Origin: CAZCDS01 sp964497585 | GTDB taxonomy: Bacteria; Desulfobacterota; Desulfomonilia; Desulfomonilales; Desulfomonilaceae | Assembly: GCA_964497585.1 (NCBI GenBank) | Contig: CAZCDS010000030.1 | Location: 6,609 to 70,608 of the forward strand | Direction: 5' to 3' | Length of the DNA stretch: 64,000 bases | Shown: piece by piece, positions 17,725-28,428 of the stretch | Numbering within the stretch: position 1 is the first letter of the stretch | Layout of the letters: each line of letters opens with the position of its first letter | Notes under the pieces: generated by a model | The model's database searches: none | Seen by the model: the letters and a program-made list of their open reading frames with translations, nothing else | What the model was told of the DNA's origin: nothing | Translations under genes and position numbers: made by a program

Positions 17725-18535
17725 GGTAAATCGTCTTCTTGAATCACTGGGTGCGCACGAGGTGCCCATGGGAATGCACTATTCTGAGGAGGCTCCCTCC
17801 GAAGGTGTGTCTCCCAAACCAGGCATTCTGCCTTCGGTGGAGATGGAAGCCCGTCGAGAGATTGACTGGTCGATCCATGACAAAAACTGGTCATGTGTGG
17901 TCGGCCAGCTCTGGATAGCGCGACACCGGCAGAGCGCCGCGTACTTCGACCGAGAACGGTTCGGATGTTTTGGTGGAGCCTTCTACCTCGGTTTTCTCAA
18001 GCCCCAGTTGAAAACCATAGCATGCTACATCTCCACCGGCATTCCTGGCCAACTGGAAGGGGAGCGTTACCTGGAGTCTCCTGAAATCAGTCGTAAATTT
18101 TTTGAGACCATGGATCCTCGGCCCGCCCCGGCCCGGTATTGTGTGTTCAAGCCGCTCAATCAGTTCAGCGGAGCCGAAATTCCGGAAGTAGTGGTGTTCT
18201 TCGCCCGGCCGGAGGTTGTTTCGGGGCTCCATCAGTTGGCCACATTCGTTACCAACGATTTTGAGGCAGTCTGTTCGCCTTTTGGCGCCGGCTGCTCAAA
18301 CATCGTCACGTGGCCGATTAAGTACGCGGCCCAGGGCAAGCTCAAGGCCGTTCTGGGAGCGTGGGATCCCTCGGCTCGAAAGTACCTCAGGACCGACGAA
18401 ATCACCTTCGCCGTCTCTCTTGAGATGTTCGACCGCATGCTGCAACGGTGGTCCGACTCTTTCCTCACGACAAACGCATGGAAAACAGTGCTGAAACGGG
18501 TCGAGAAGAGCCGGAAAAACTGGGGAGAAGAGTGA
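17699..18535 (+). CDS. DUF169 family protein
   Basis: A 278-residue protein matching the DUF169 family by eye: WPEVNRLLESLGAHEVPMGM near the start, CVVGQLWIARHRQSAAYFDR with its conserved cysteine, FGCFGGAFYLGF, PEVVVFFARPEVVSGLHQLA, and CSPFGAGCSNIVTWPI. DUF169 proteins are common in anaerobes and have no established biochemical role; the conserved cysteines suggest metal or thiol chemistry. The ATG at 17699 is chosen over 17690 because GAGGAG lies 9 bases before it rather than touching it. The gene stands alone. Confidence 0.8.
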   Translation: MNLQENWPEVNRLLESLGAHEVPMGMHYSEEAPSEGVSPKPGILPSVEMEARREIDWSIHDKNWSCVVGQLWIARHRQSAAYFDRERFGCFGGAFYLGFLKPQLKTIACYISTGIPGQLEGERYLESPEISRKFFETMDPRPAPARYCVFKPLNQFSGAEIPEVVVFFARPEVVSGLHQLATFVTNDFEAVCSPFGAGCSNIVTWPIKYAAQGKLKAVLGAWDPSARKYLRTDEITFAVSLEMFDRMLQRWSDSFLTTNAWKTVLKRVEKSRKNWGEE

Positions 18536-18782
18536 AAGCCTTCAATTCATTTTTCTGCGGACTTGACTCGGGTCGTCTTGCCGAGCCCCGCGAGCGTTGG
18601 TACAGCGTTGCACTGAGCAAGCAACCGAGCTGTAAAGACGAGCCCACTCACTTTCATTTTTTCAAAGTGAGCCAGGGCGGATTTCCGGGGAGCTATTGAG
18701 AACGGTCTGAACCGGAGGGAAGGTTCGCGAGCCCGGAAAGGATCAGGTGGCGACCCTTGCGCCGAGCCAAAGGCCAACACCG

Positions 18783-19904
18783 TTAGCGTGAAGCGGTTTC
18801 CCCGCTTAGGTATCTGGGGTCGACGGCGTTACCGTCAGTGAGTACGTCTTTTCCTTTCACGATCAGCATATCGCCTGCTTTCAGTCCTTCCATGACTTCT
18901 GCGTAATGACGGTTAGTCATTCCTATTTTGACCTTGGTGAACAAGGCCTTTTTGTCGGGGCTTACCACAAACACGGTATTGTGATCGTTGTTTCGGACCG
19001 GATCGAGCAATGCAGAGCGGGGAACAAGCAAAACATCGTTGAGTGTGTCAAAGATTATTGCGGCCCGGGCGAACATTCCCTGAAGAAGGGTCATCTCCGA
19101 GTTATCCATGTAGATTCGGATCTCAAACAGGTTGTGCTCATCCGCCACCGGTTCGATGAAGCTGAGTTTACCTTTGAAGACGCGGCGCGGGTACGCGTCC
19201 ACTCGTACTTCAGCCTTGATTCCTTGCTTATATATATTTCTTATGGGGAGCTTGGCCAAATCGATATCGGAGAGTCGAGCCTCCAGGTAGATTCTGGTGT
19301 AGTCGCTTATCTGAAAGAGCTTGCCTCCCTCTGAGACCCAGTCTCCCTTTTCCACGAAACGCTTCGAAACACGCCCTTTTATTGGGCATCTCACTCTCGT
19401 TTTCTTCATATCGTCCATGGCCTTGGCCAGCACCGCCCGATCCATCTCAACCTGCGCCCGGGCGGTATCATAGGCTGAACGTTTCTGATCATACACGCTT
19501 TGGCTTACGGCGCCGGTCTTTAGCAGCTTTTCATTCTTTTCAAATTCGGTCTTGTTAAACGTCAGCGCGGCTTCATCTTTCTGAAGTGTAGACGCCGCGT
19601 GAATGGCATTCTCATTGATCTTGAGGTCATTGAACACAAGGAGCAGTTGCCCCTGCTCCACTGCCTGGCCGTCCTCCACAAGAATGGAACTCACCTGTGC
19701 AGAAACCTCCGCAGAGAGGGTGGTATTCCCGATGAATTGCAAGGGGCCTGAGACATGGAGCCTCCTCTTGAGCGGCCCTTTTTCGACAGAGACCACGCCT
19801 ACCTTTATGGCAGGCGCAGAGAGTTTGTTCTCTTGCTTCTTGGTACAACCGACAAGAATCAGCAGGAGAATCATCAGTGCGAGGTACAGGTAATCACGTG
19901 TCAT
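18783..19904 (-). CDS. RND efflux periplasmic adaptor lipoprotein (module 1)
   Basis: A 373-residue membrane-fusion protein. It starts with a lipoprotein signal (hydrophobic stretch ending in LVGC, lipidated Cys near residue 20), then the lipoyl/barrel-sandwich halves (SAQVSSILVEDGQAVEQGQL and RCPIKGRVSKRFVEKGDWVS) around an alpha-helical hairpin (about residues 90-160), and the beta-barrel and membrane-proximal domains. ATG 19904 with AAGGA upstream is preferred over the longer frame. It lies 200 bases downstream of the RND permease in the same direction; adaptors more often precede the permease. It should bridge the permease to a TolC-like channel, which is not encoded nearby. Confidence 0.85.
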   Translation of the reverse strand: MTRDYLYLALMILLLILVGCTKKQENKLSAPAIKVGVVSVEKGPLKRRLHVSGPLQFIGNTTLSAEVSAQVSSILVEDGQAVEQGQLLLVFNDLKINENAIHAASTLQKDEAALTFNKTEFEKNEKLLKTGAVSQSVYDQKRSAYDTARAQVEMDRAVLAKAMDDMKKTRVRCPIKGRVSKRFVEKGDWVSEGGKLFQISDYTRIYLEARLSDIDLAKLPIRNIYKQGIKAEVRVDAYPRRVFKGKLSFIEPVADEHNLFEIRIYMDNSEMTLLQGMFARAAIIFDTLNDVLLVPRSALLDPVRNNDHNTVFVVSPDKKALFTKVKIGMTNRHYAEVMEGLKAGDMLIVKGKDVLTDGNAVDPRYLSGETASR

Positions 19905-20104
19905 CGAGAGTTCCTTGTCAGCAATCGGCCGCCAAGAGTGTCGTGCGAACCTTGCATTGCATCGTACAAAAGTCTTTCTTTGCAACGAGTGCAGAAAAAG
20001 ACCGTACGTATTACCCCGACAGAATCGAAGCGACGTGGCTGCCGCCTGTTTCGGCTCAAGACTTGGGATCCACTTAGAAATTGGTCCGTCAACGATCCAA
20101 CCAT

Positions 20105-23100
20105 CTACTGGGTTCGGTTTGTCTTCACCTCGTCGAATACCATCGGTTGGACTTTCCAGAAGCGCTGCTTGAGGTCGTCCAGGATGGTGTAGACCACCGG
20201 TATGAAGATCAGGGTGAAGAAGGTTGATACTAAGAGACCTCCGATTACGGCCGTGGCGAGCCCATTGTAAATTTCCGATCCTGCCCCGCTCTTCACGGCC
20301 AGGGGGAGCATACCAAGCACCATGGCTATGGAAGTCATGAAGATGGGCCGCATCCGTCGCCGGCTTGCCAGTTGCAGAGCCTTGTCTCGGTCGATGCCCT
20401 GTCCTTCTATGAGCTGCACCGCGTAGGTGATCAACAGGATGGAGTTCTTGACCACCAAGCCGACCATCATTATATAACCGAGCATGGTGAACGAGTCGAG
20501 GGTCACGCCGGTCAATGCTACCAGCGTGTTTGCCCCTATTATGGACAGCGGGACGCTGAGCAGGATTGCCAACGGCCTGACAAATGATTGGAACTGCATC
20601 ACCAAAAGCAGGTACACAAGGACTACTGACAGCGGAAAGACGAATTTTATCGCCTTAACAAGAGTCTTGAGCTCCGCGACTGCTCCGTGAGGTACAAAGG
20701 AGTATCGAGGAGGAAACGCAACTGTAGACCTGATCTTGGAACTCACTTCCTGATACACGTCCGCCAACGGCCGGCCTGATATGGTGAATTGGACGCGGGC
20801 ACTGCGTTTTGAATTATAGTGGCTTATGCGCAGTGGTCCGAAGCTGGTCCGTACCGAAGCGACACTGGTGAGGGGCACTTGGACTTTGGGGTTCCGGGGA
20901 GAGGTGAGGTTGATCCTGCCGATGTCCTCAACAGTCTTCAGGCTGCTTTCTTGTCCCATGACCCGAATGTAGAAATACCTCCCTCCGACACTGTACTGGG
21001 ATTCGGTCCTCTGGCCTCCGATCGCGGCCTCCACCGCGTCAGCGATCTCCTTCACTTCAAAACCGAAGTACGCTGCACGGTCGTGATCGATTCGAATCTC
21101 AACCTCGGGTTTCCTGACGGCCAGGTCAGTGTATTCGAAGATAATTCCCCTGATGTTGCTTCCCAACTTCATGATCTGATCGATAATCCGCTTGAGAATC
21201 GTATGGTCCGTGCCCATGACCCGGACGTCGACCACGCTGGACCGTGAGTGGATGTTGCCGAAAAGGGGGAACTGGATAGGGTTTACCCCCCTTAGTGGGA
21301 GGTCCCTCGACATTTTAAAGGCTTCTTTTGCAATATCGACTATGGGTACGCCACTGTCTTCTTCGCGGTCACATACAAGGAATATCCGATTTCGATGAGC
21401 CTGCCTATTGGGAACACTTACAATGTGCCTGACGCCTTTAATAGTTCGCCAGCGTTGCTCAAGGATACCCATCAGGCGGCTCCTTTCGTCAAGGCTGGTC
21501 CCCTCGTACGTGTCAATTTGAACCTGTATCAGATTGGTGCCACCGGTAGGAAGATAGCCCATGCCCGGCAAGTACCACACGGAAAGACAGAAGAGTGCTA
21601 TCACGACGGCGATGAGGACAGCTTTTCGTTTCAGGCCTCCGAGGAAGAATTCGAGCGACTTCATCATGGCCGTGGCCACCGCTCTCCCAAGTGGGTCCAC
21701 CATATACAAAGGAGCAAGAATCATTTTCAGGACGCCGGTCGGCTCCTTTTCCTCGGTCATCCATCGGGAGGCAAGCATGGGAACTACCGTGAACGCGTCG
21801 AAAAGAGAGACGAATATCGCGAAAGAAATCACGAAAGCAACAGGCCCGAAAAGCTTGCCCACTTCCCCTCGAAGCATGAGGACCGGCATGAATACCGCTG
21901 CTGTAGTGAGCGTACACATGAACGCGGCCATTCCGACTTCACGTGTGCCGTCTACACATGCGGCAAAAACCGGTTTCCCTTCCTCGTACCTGTGTCGGTA
22001 AATATTTTCCAGAACTACAATCGCGTCATCCACGATCATCCCGATGGAAAGCGCGAGAGCCGCCAGCGAGAGAACGTTGATCGAATAGTGGAACAGATAC
22101 ATTCCGATGAATGTCCCGATGACGGAAACAGGGATCGAAGTGGCCACAATTATGATGCTACGCCATTTCTTCAGGAAGACGAAAAGCACCAACAGAACCA
22201 GCAGTACGGCCGCCACAAGGCAGTCCTGCACTATTCGGACCGCATCTCGAATGTAATTGCTCTGGTCGTATATCTTTTGGAAGTTGCCGCCGAGCGGCTT
22301 GAATTCCTTTTGCAGGAGGGCGAGTTGACGATCGGCCCTGTCTATGGTGTCCACGATATTCGCGCCGGCCTGCTGATAAAGGCTGAAGATTATTCCGGGT
22401 ACGCCGTTGATGCGACAATAGGAGTCGGGGCGTTCATACTTGTCTTGGACGGTGGCTACGTCGGAAAGACGTACAACGGGTTCACCGGGCTTTGAGATGA
22501 TAACGCTCCGAAACTGTTCAGCGTTCAGGAGTTCTCCGACGGTCCGAACCGTCCATTCCCTGTCTCCTTCGACCATGTACCCGCCGCTCTGGTTGAGGTT
22601 CACCCGGTCTATATATTGCTTTATCTGAGCCACCGTCAGATGTCTGGCCTTCAGACGCTGCGGGTCGAAGGTAACTGTCATTTCCCGCTCTCTGTTGCCG
22701 TCGAATTGACAGTCTCCGACTCCGGGGATTCTCTTGAACGCGGGCGCTATCTCTTTCTCCGCCCAGGTGGACATGGTTACCAGGTCCGCGTCCCCGGTGA
22801 GGGCGAACTGGTACACGGGCAGGTTTATCCGTTCACTGGCTTTGAATATCTCTGGTTTCTCGACGGCCGGAGGCAGATCTCCGACACGGTCCAGGTTGCG
22901 TTGAAGTTCGGCTGCCGCGAGGTCAAGGTTGGTTTCCGGGTCGAGGAACACGACTACGAAGGAGCGTCCATACATTGCATAACCCATTGTGGTGCGCACA
23001 TTGGACACCCCGCTGATCGCTTCCTCAAAGCGGGTGGTGACTTCGCCTTCGACTTCCTCCGGAGCCGCGCCGGGGAACCGCGTGGCGATAACGACCACCG

Positions 23101-23227
23101 GCGGGTCGGTCTCCGGTTTCAATTCTACGACAAGGAAGGTCAGGCACACGTATCCCAGGACAATTACCAGCAACACCCGCACTATTACCGTTATGGGGAA
23201 CCTGACCGACGATTCAGCTACGTTCAT
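20105..23227 (-). CDS. RND efflux transporter permease (module 1, HAE1/AcrB-like)
   Basis: A 1040-residue inner-membrane RND pump with the typical twofold layout: TM1, a large periplasmic loop, TM2-6, TM7, a second loop and TM8-12. The TM4 proton-relay pair is present in GMIVDDAIVVLENIYRH (two adjacent aspartates). Other family segments include FPGAAPEEVEGEVT and the C-terminal GLVVKNSILLITYAVQLIEG and MRPIFMTSIAMVLGMLPLA. The substrate cannot be deduced. It is followed by its adaptor at 18783. Confidence 0.9.
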   Translation of the reverse strand: MNVAESSVRFPITVIVRVLLVIVLGYVCLTFLVVELKPETDPPVVVIATRFPGAAPEEVEGEVTTRFEEAISGVSNVRTTMGYAMYGRSFVVVFLDPETNLDLAAAELQRNLDRVGDLPPAVEKPEIFKASERINLPVYQFALTGDADLVTMSTWAEKEIAPAFKRIPGVGDCQFDGNREREMTVTFDPQRLKARHLTVAQIKQYIDRVNLNQSGGYMVEGDREWTVRTVGELLNAEQFRSVIISKPGEPVVRLSDVATVQDKYERPDSYCRINGVPGIIFSLYQQAGANIVDTIDRADRQLALLQKEFKPLGGNFQKIYDQSNYIRDAVRIVQDCLVAAVLLVLLVLFVFLKKWRSIIIVATSIPVSVIGTFIGMYLFHYSINVLSLAALALSIGMIVDDAIVVLENIYRHRYEEGKPVFAACVDGTREVGMAAFMCTLTTAAVFMPVLMLRGEVGKLFGPVAFVISFAIFVSLFDAFTVVPMLASRWMTEEKEPTGVLKMILAPLYMVDPLGRAVATAMMKSLEFFLGGLKRKAVLIAVVIALFCLSVWYLPGMGYLPTGGTNLIQVQIDTYEGTSLDERSRLMGILEQRWRTIKGVRHIVSVPNRQAHRNRIFLVCDREEDSGVPIVDIAKEAFKMSRDLPLRGVNPIQFPLFGNIHSRSSVVDVRVMGTDHTILKRIIDQIMKLGSNIRGIIFEYTDLAVRKPEVEIRIDHDRAAYFGFEVKEIADAVEAAIGGQRTESQYSVGGRYFYIRVMGQESSLKTVEDIGRINLTSPRNPKVQVPLTSVASVRTSFGPLRISHYNSKRSARVQFTISGRPLADVYQEVSSKIRSTVAFPPRYSFVPHGAVAELKTLVKAIKFVFPLSVVLVYLLLVMQFQSFVRPLAILLSVPLSIIGANTLVALTGVTLDSFTMLGYIMMVGLVVKNSILLITYAVQLIEGQGIDRDKALQLASRRRMRPIFMTSIAMVLGMLPLAVKSGAGSEIYNGLATAVIGGLLVSTFFTLIFIPVVYTILDDLKQRFWKVQPMVFDEVKTNRTQ

Positions 23228-23915
23228 TCAGCATTGACCTCTTGTCAACGACTGTTTTCCGGCCGGCGCACGTGAGCCCTGGGAGTTGACGCCGCCGTAA
23301 TCAGCGCCGGGCACCACCCTCTACAAATTTTCGCCGGCATGAGAAAAACCTCATCCAGCGTGGACTTCTCATCCAACGGGGGCAGAAAGGAAACTGAGGC
23401 CCCCAACATAATCTCTCGGGATTCATCGTGAATTAGGCCGCACTCACTCCTTTGTGGGTATCGGGATCCGGTTGACCGGCGGTTCAAGGGTCCTTCCGAT
23501 CCGACAATGCCGTTTCCTGGTCGTACTTCAGGCTCGGACAGCCCCAAGCCCACGATCCCTTTGCAATAAGTGGCCCTTTGGCCGATGCGTAAGGATATCT
23601 CACCAGCCTCCCTTCAGTCAACCTGGCGCGCAGCCGTTTCGGTGCCAAATCGGCATAGGGGCTGTTGCATCACAGACCTCTCATATGGTGTACTTTCAAA
23701 GAAGCAGCCTTGACCGACCGGCCAGCTTCCCCCTTTACTAGGGAGGGAACAGGGGACGCTTTGCAGGCGGCTTGACGAATCCGCCGTAAGCCCACTCATT
23801 GGAAAGCGTATTCGTATGAAAATCCTAGGGATGTTCGGGCGCGAGGGGGGTCATTCCCTTTGATTACGGTTGATTTGGTTAGGATGATGCTTTGGAGAAA
23901 TGATATCTTCCGAGC
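23228..23915. other. Intergenic region between the two RND modules
   Basis: About 690 bases with only spurious frames. It lies upstream of permease 1 and downstream of permease 2, so it should hold a promoter for module 1 and a terminator for module 2. I found no stem followed by a T-tract and no clear promoter. Confidence 0.35.
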
Positions 23916-26900
23916 TCATTCTCCCTGGGCGAAACGGTTTCTCAGACTTTCGGCCAGCGAGCAGAGCACGGGGACGACAACGAGGGTCAAGATGGTGGCG
24001 AGCGCCAGCCCGAAGATGACTGCGGCGGCCATGGGACCCCACCACTGGGAGGACTCGTTGCCGATGTCCCACCGGAACTGAGTGAAATCGAAGCTGACGC
24101 CGGTGGCCATGGGGAGAAGCCCGAGTATCGTCGTGATCGCGGTGAGCATGACCGGTCGGAAGCGTACCAGGCCGGTTTGTTCCAGGGCATCGTGACACTC
24201 CAGGCCCTTTGCCCTGAGTTGATTGTAGTAGTCGATAAGCACAATGGCATTGTTCACCACAACACCCGCGAGGCTGATCACCCCCACCCCGGTCATGATG
24301 ACGCCGAATGCGGAACCGGTAACGAGCAGCCCGAGCATTACCCCGATGAGCGAGAGAATAACCGACGTGAGTATGATAAACGGGGTGATGGTCGAATTGA
24401 ACTGGGTCACCAGTACGAGAAAGATCACGCAAATGGCCGCCACAAAGGCCTTGCTGAGGAAGTCCGCGGATTTCTTCTGTTCCTTTTGCTCGCCGGTGAA
24501 TCGGTACGTGTACCCGCGAGGCCATTTGAAGCTCTTCAGGCGGTTGCCGATGTCGAGGATAACGTCATTGGCAAGGCGTCCGGATACGTTGGCCGAGACC
24601 GTCACGACTCTCTTCTGATCGACTCTCGTGATAGCGCCGAGACCACTGCCGAGTTTTACCTTCGCGAGGCTCGTCAGGGGGATAGGCTCTCCGTGTGAGC
24701 CCGAGACCGTAATACGCTTGATGCTTTCGACGGACCGCCGATCCTTTTCGGGGAGGCGCGCGACGATGTCATACTCGTCCTTGCCCTCACGGTACACACC
24801 GACCTCGGTGCCGTTTATCGCGGTCTTTACCGTGTACGCCACAATGTACGTGTCGAGCCCCATTAGCGAGGCCTTCTCCTTGTCCACCTCGACCTTGATC
24901 TCTGGTTTTCCCCCGACGAAATCGTCTTTCAGGTCCACGAGTCCCGGGATATCCGTGATCATCTTGCGCACTCGCGCGGCGAGTTCACCGAGCTTCTTGA
25001 TGTCCTTGCCGGAGATCTCGAGGTTGACCGGTTGTCCCGTGGGCGGGCCTTCTTGTTCCTTCTCCACGCGCACTTCTGCGCCTTTGATAAGCTTGATCAG
25101 CCGCTGTCGAAGCTCCTTGATGATTTCGAGCGAGGATCTCGACCGATCCCGAAAATCGACGAATTCCAAGGTTATTTTGCTGAGATGAGTCCCCACCCCG
25201 CTCGACCCGGAAAAGGGATCCGACAAGGTCTGGCCCACTTCGGAGATCACGTGTCGGATGTCCTTATACTGGGAGACAACCTTTTCGACCTGCCGAACGA
25301 GACGGTCCGACGCGTCGAGGTTTGTCCCTTCGGGAGCCTTGATATGGACAAAGGCCCGTCGAGGCTCCACTTCGGGCAGGAATTCCGTGCCTTTGCCGAA
25401 CAGAGCAAACGTGACGATCACAAGGATCAACAGGCCGAAGGCCGACCCGACCACAGTGAACCGATGGTTGAGCGCCCACCTGAGGACGTTCCGGTAAAGG
25501 AGCTTCACAAACGGGATCCGCTCTTGTTTGCCGTCCGGAAGCTTTTCAAGCGGCCTGACGGTCTGATATCGAGCCGAGAGAACAGGATTGATCACGAGAG
25601 CCACGAAGAGCGACGAAGAGAGCGCCATGATCAACGTCTTCGGTAGGTAGCTCATGAATTCGCCGACGATGTCCGGCCAGAAGAGCATTGGCAAGAAAGC
25701 GCCCAGCGTCGTGAGCGTCGAGGTCGTCACGGGCCAGGCCACCTCGTCGGTACCGATTGTGGCTGCCTCCAGCCGTGTCTTCCCTTCCTGCATGTGCCGG
25801 TAGATATTCTCCACGATGACGATGCCGTTATCCACCAGCATCCCGAGCGCGAGGGTCAGCGCGAAGAGCACCACCATGTTGAGCGTGATATCCAGGACCT
25901 TGAGAAGTGCGAAGGTCATCAACATGGAATAGGGGATGGCGAGCGCGACGAAGAACGCGGAACGACCGCCGATGAAAACGAACACAATGACGAGGACCAA
26001 GGTCAGGCCAGTCAGGATGTTGTTCTGGAGATCCGCGACCATGAGCCGGACGTCCGCGGATCGGTCCGAGGTAAGATCGATCTTCAGCGCGGGCGGCATC
26101 TCTGCTCGCATTTCCTTGACAAGCCGTTTTATCTCATCGTTGATTCGTACGATGTTTTCACCGGCCCGTTTGGTCACGGAAATTGTGACGCTCTTCTCGC
26201 AGTCGATTCGGCTTCTGGTGGTGGGATCCTTGTAGTGGTCTCTGATAGCGGCCACGTCACGTAGATAGACGGGCTTGCCGTCCCGGACGTACGCCACGAT
26301 CGAAGAGATCTCGGAAGGGTGCTTGTAATCTTCCGGCACGCGAACGAGGTATTTTATGGGCCCGATGTCGACCGAACCGCTCGGCATGTTGACGTTCTGC
26401 TGCTTGACCGAGCTGACCACCTGGGAAAACGGGACACCGTAGGCCGCGACACGGTCGAGGTCGAATTCCACATGGATTTCCCGTTCGAGCCCTCCGATGA
26501 TCTCGGCCTGGAGCACCCCCGGTATGGACTCGATGCGGTCCTCGAAATCTTCCGCGAAGACTTTGAGCCGCTTGAGGCTGAAGGGACCGGAGAGCACCAC
26601 TTGCATAACCGGGAGCGCGGAAAAGGTGAGCTCCTCGATCACTGGATCGTCAGGCAGTTCCCGGGGTAGATCCTTTTTGGCCTGATCCACCTTGTCGCGA
26701 ACCTTCTGCAGCGCGTCGTCAATGTTAGCTCTGGGGAGGAATTTGATGGCAATGTTGGAGATTCCCTCGGCGGAAGTGGAACGAATTTCTTCCACATCCT
26801 CGATTCCCTTGAGCTTCCGCTCCAGGGGGATCGTTATCAGGGTCTCCATATCCTTGGGGGCCACCCCTTCGTATGTGGTTGTGACAAAAATGAAGGGGAT

Positions 26901-27023
26901 CTTGATGTCGGGCTCGGCCTCCCGGGGCAGAGTCATGTAACTGTACAGACCGGCCACGACGATGAGCACGAGCAGAACCAGAACCGTTATCTGGCGCTGG
27001 AGGGCAAGGTGATTGAGAATCAT
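23916..27023 (-). CDS. RND efflux transporter permease (module 2)
   Basis: A 1035-residue RND pump: TM1 near residues 12-30, GVAPKDMETLITIPLERKL in the porter domain, and the repeated 12-TM organisation. In TM4 the motif is GMLVDNGIVIVENIYRH, so the second aspartate of the AcrB-type DD pair is asparagine; this D-N form occurs in several other RND subfamilies. The C-terminal half shows GVVVNNAIVLIDYYNQLRA and RPVMLTAITTILGLLPMA. Its start overlaps the stop of the adaptor gene by 4 bases (ATGA), so both are co-translated. Substrate unknown. Confidence 0.9.
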   Translation of the reverse strand: MILNHLALQRQITVLVLLVLIVVAGLYSYMTLPREAEPDIKIPFIFVTTTYEGVAPKDMETLITIPLERKLKGIEDVEEIRSTSAEGISNIAIKFLPRANIDDALQKVRDKVDQAKKDLPRELPDDPVIEELTFSALPVMQVVLSGPFSLKRLKVFAEDFEDRIESIPGVLQAEIIGGLEREIHVEFDLDRVAAYGVPFSQVVSSVKQQNVNMPSGSVDIGPIKYLVRVPEDYKHPSEISSIVAYVRDGKPVYLRDVAAIRDHYKDPTTRSRIDCEKSVTISVTKRAGENIVRINDEIKRLVKEMRAEMPPALKIDLTSDRSADVRLMVADLQNNILTGLTLVLVIVFVFIGGRSAFFVALAIPYSMLMTFALLKVLDITLNMVVLFALTLALGMLVDNGIVIVENIYRHMQEGKTRLEAATIGTDEVAWPVTTSTLTTLGAFLPMLFWPDIVGEFMSYLPKTLIMALSSSLFVALVINPVLSARYQTVRPLEKLPDGKQERIPFVKLLYRNVLRWALNHRFTVVGSAFGLLILVIVTFALFGKGTEFLPEVEPRRAFVHIKAPEGTNLDASDRLVRQVEKVVSQYKDIRHVISEVGQTLSDPFSGSSGVGTHLSKITLEFVDFRDRSRSSLEIIKELRQRLIKLIKGAEVRVEKEQEGPPTGQPVNLEISGKDIKKLGELAARVRKMITDIPGLVDLKDDFVGGKPEIKVEVDKEKASLMGLDTYIVAYTVKTAINGTEVGVYREGKDEYDIVARLPEKDRRSVESIKRITVSGSHGEPIPLTSLAKVKLGSGLGAITRVDQKRVVTVSANVSGRLANDVILDIGNRLKSFKWPRGYTYRFTGEQKEQKKSADFLSKAFVAAICVIFLVLVTQFNSTITPFIILTSVILSLIGVMLGLLVTGSAFGVIMTGVGVISLAGVVVNNAIVLIDYYNQLRAKGLECHDALEQTGLVRFRPVMLTAITTILGLLPMATGVSFDFTQFRWDIGNESSQWWGPMAAAVIFGLALATILTLVVVPVLCSLAESLRNRFAQGE

Positions 27024-28084
27024 TGGATCCTGACCCTCATGCCCTCTTCAACCTCGTGCTGACCGGATACGATGAGATTGTCCCCGGCCTTGAGACCCTT
27101 TACTATCTGTGCGCGCCCACCTTCAATAACGCCGATCGACGCGGTTCTCGCATGAGCAATTCCGTCTTTTTCCACGAAGAGAATCCGCTCCCCTCCCCTG
27201 TCCAGGATGGCGAAGAGGGGTGCAGCGAGCGCTCCAGGGATGACTCGACGCAGGAACGCGACATGAGCGATCATGCCGGGCCTGATTCTGCCATCCTCGT
27301 TGTCCAGGACCACCCGCACTTTGAAGGTTTTGGTCGCGGGATCGGCCTTATATGCCACGAAATCGACCAGGCCCTTCCATTTGGCGCCGGGATAGGCGTC
27401 TATGGTAACGGTCGCGTTCTGCCAGACCTTGAGATACCGGACATCAAGCTCAGGGACCCGCACATTGATCCAAATACGTCTGGTGTCCACGATCTCCGCG
27501 ACTTTGTCGCCACGTTTGACGAACTCACCGGGGTCTACAAAGAGCTTGTTCACCATCCCTGCTATGGGAGCGCGAACAAATCCCTGCCGGTATTGCACTT
27601 CCGCCTCCCGCAGATTGTACCGGGCCTGGGTCCTTTTCGTCTCGGTCTGCTCGAATTCTTCCTGTGACACAATCCGCTCTTTGTGGAGCGACTCCCTGCG
27701 CCTGGCGACATCTTCGGCCAGTTTGTAAGCCGCCTTGGCCCGTTCCAGCGTGGCTTGCAGGACAGCGACGTCGATCTTGGCGATCAGTTCCCCTTCTTTG
27801 ACCGGTTGCCCTTCCCGCGGACCGATCCACTCGACCCGGCCGTCCCGTTCCGCGGCGAGCACCACGTCGTGACGCGGCTCGGTCTCTCCCGGCAGAATCA
27901 GCACGTCCCGTATGGTCTGCGGCTCTACCTTGACCACCGTGACCTTCACCGGGTCAGACTGTGCGTCAGCGGGCTTGGCGTCGCTCTCGGAATTTCCGCA
28001 GCCATTGAGGAGTGCAAGCAGCGCGAGCATTCCCGTCGAGAAGAGAACTGCGGTCCCTATTGGCTTGTTCAGCACCGGCTTCAA
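27020..28084 (-). CDS. RND efflux periplasmic adaptor lipoprotein (module 2)
   Basis: A 354-residue membrane-fusion protein with a lipoprotein signal (LLALLNGC, lipidated Cys near residue 29), barrel-sandwich halves DGRVEWIGPREGQPVKEGEL and VRAPIAGMVNKLFVDPGEFV, a short helical hairpin with ERIVSQEEFEQTETKRTQA, and a C-terminal KGLKAGDNLIVSGQHEVEEG. It precedes and overlaps the module 2 permease, the classical order. No outer-membrane channel gene is adjacent, so it presumably uses a shared TolC-like protein. Confidence 0.88.
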   Translation of the reverse strand: MKPVLNKPIGTAVLFSTGMLALLALLNGCGNSESDAKPADAQSDPVKVTVVKVEPQTIRDVLILPGETEPRHDVVLAAERDGRVEWIGPREGQPVKEGELIAKIDVAVLQATLERAKAAYKLAEDVARRRESLHKERIVSQEEFEQTETKRTQARYNLREAEVQYRQGFVRAPIAGMVNKLFVDPGEFVKRGDKVAEIVDTRRIWINVRVPELDVRYLKVWQNATVTIDAYPGAKWKGLVDFVAYKADPATKTFKVRVVLDNEDGRIRPGMIAHVAFLRRVIPGALAAPLFAILDRGGERILFVEKDGIAHARTASIGVIEGGRAQIVKGLKAGDNLIVSGQHEVEEGMRVRIQ

Positions 28085-28428
28085 GCAGTCTCCTCCCTCT
28101 CCGAAGTGTCATTGCGAAGAGGCAAACGGACCCCGACCGTGGCAGGAACGTGCGACAAGGCTCGACGTCTTACGTGGTGTTTCATGATTCGGACGATTGC
28201 TCCTCGTTCCTCGGAAACGGTCAGTGCCTGAGTCAAGTGTAGCACGAATCAAGAGAAGATCCGAACTGCCGGCTCCCGATTCCCCCGTAGAATCCCGTGA
28301 ATCGGGAAGCATTCGAGTGCTCATACACTTCCAGAGGGAAAATGGCAAGCGCCGCCTGGCGTGTGGGGTGTGGATTCAGACGAACCGTACGGACATCTAC
28401 CGGAAAAAACTCGCGGTGAGTCGCGGGC
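28085..28428. other. Intergenic region, no gene recognised
   Basis: About 340 bases between the module 2 adaptor and the dehydratase-activase gene; both flanking genes run on the minus strand, so the adaptor promoter is expected here. No gene or clear promoter was recognised. Confidence 0.35.
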
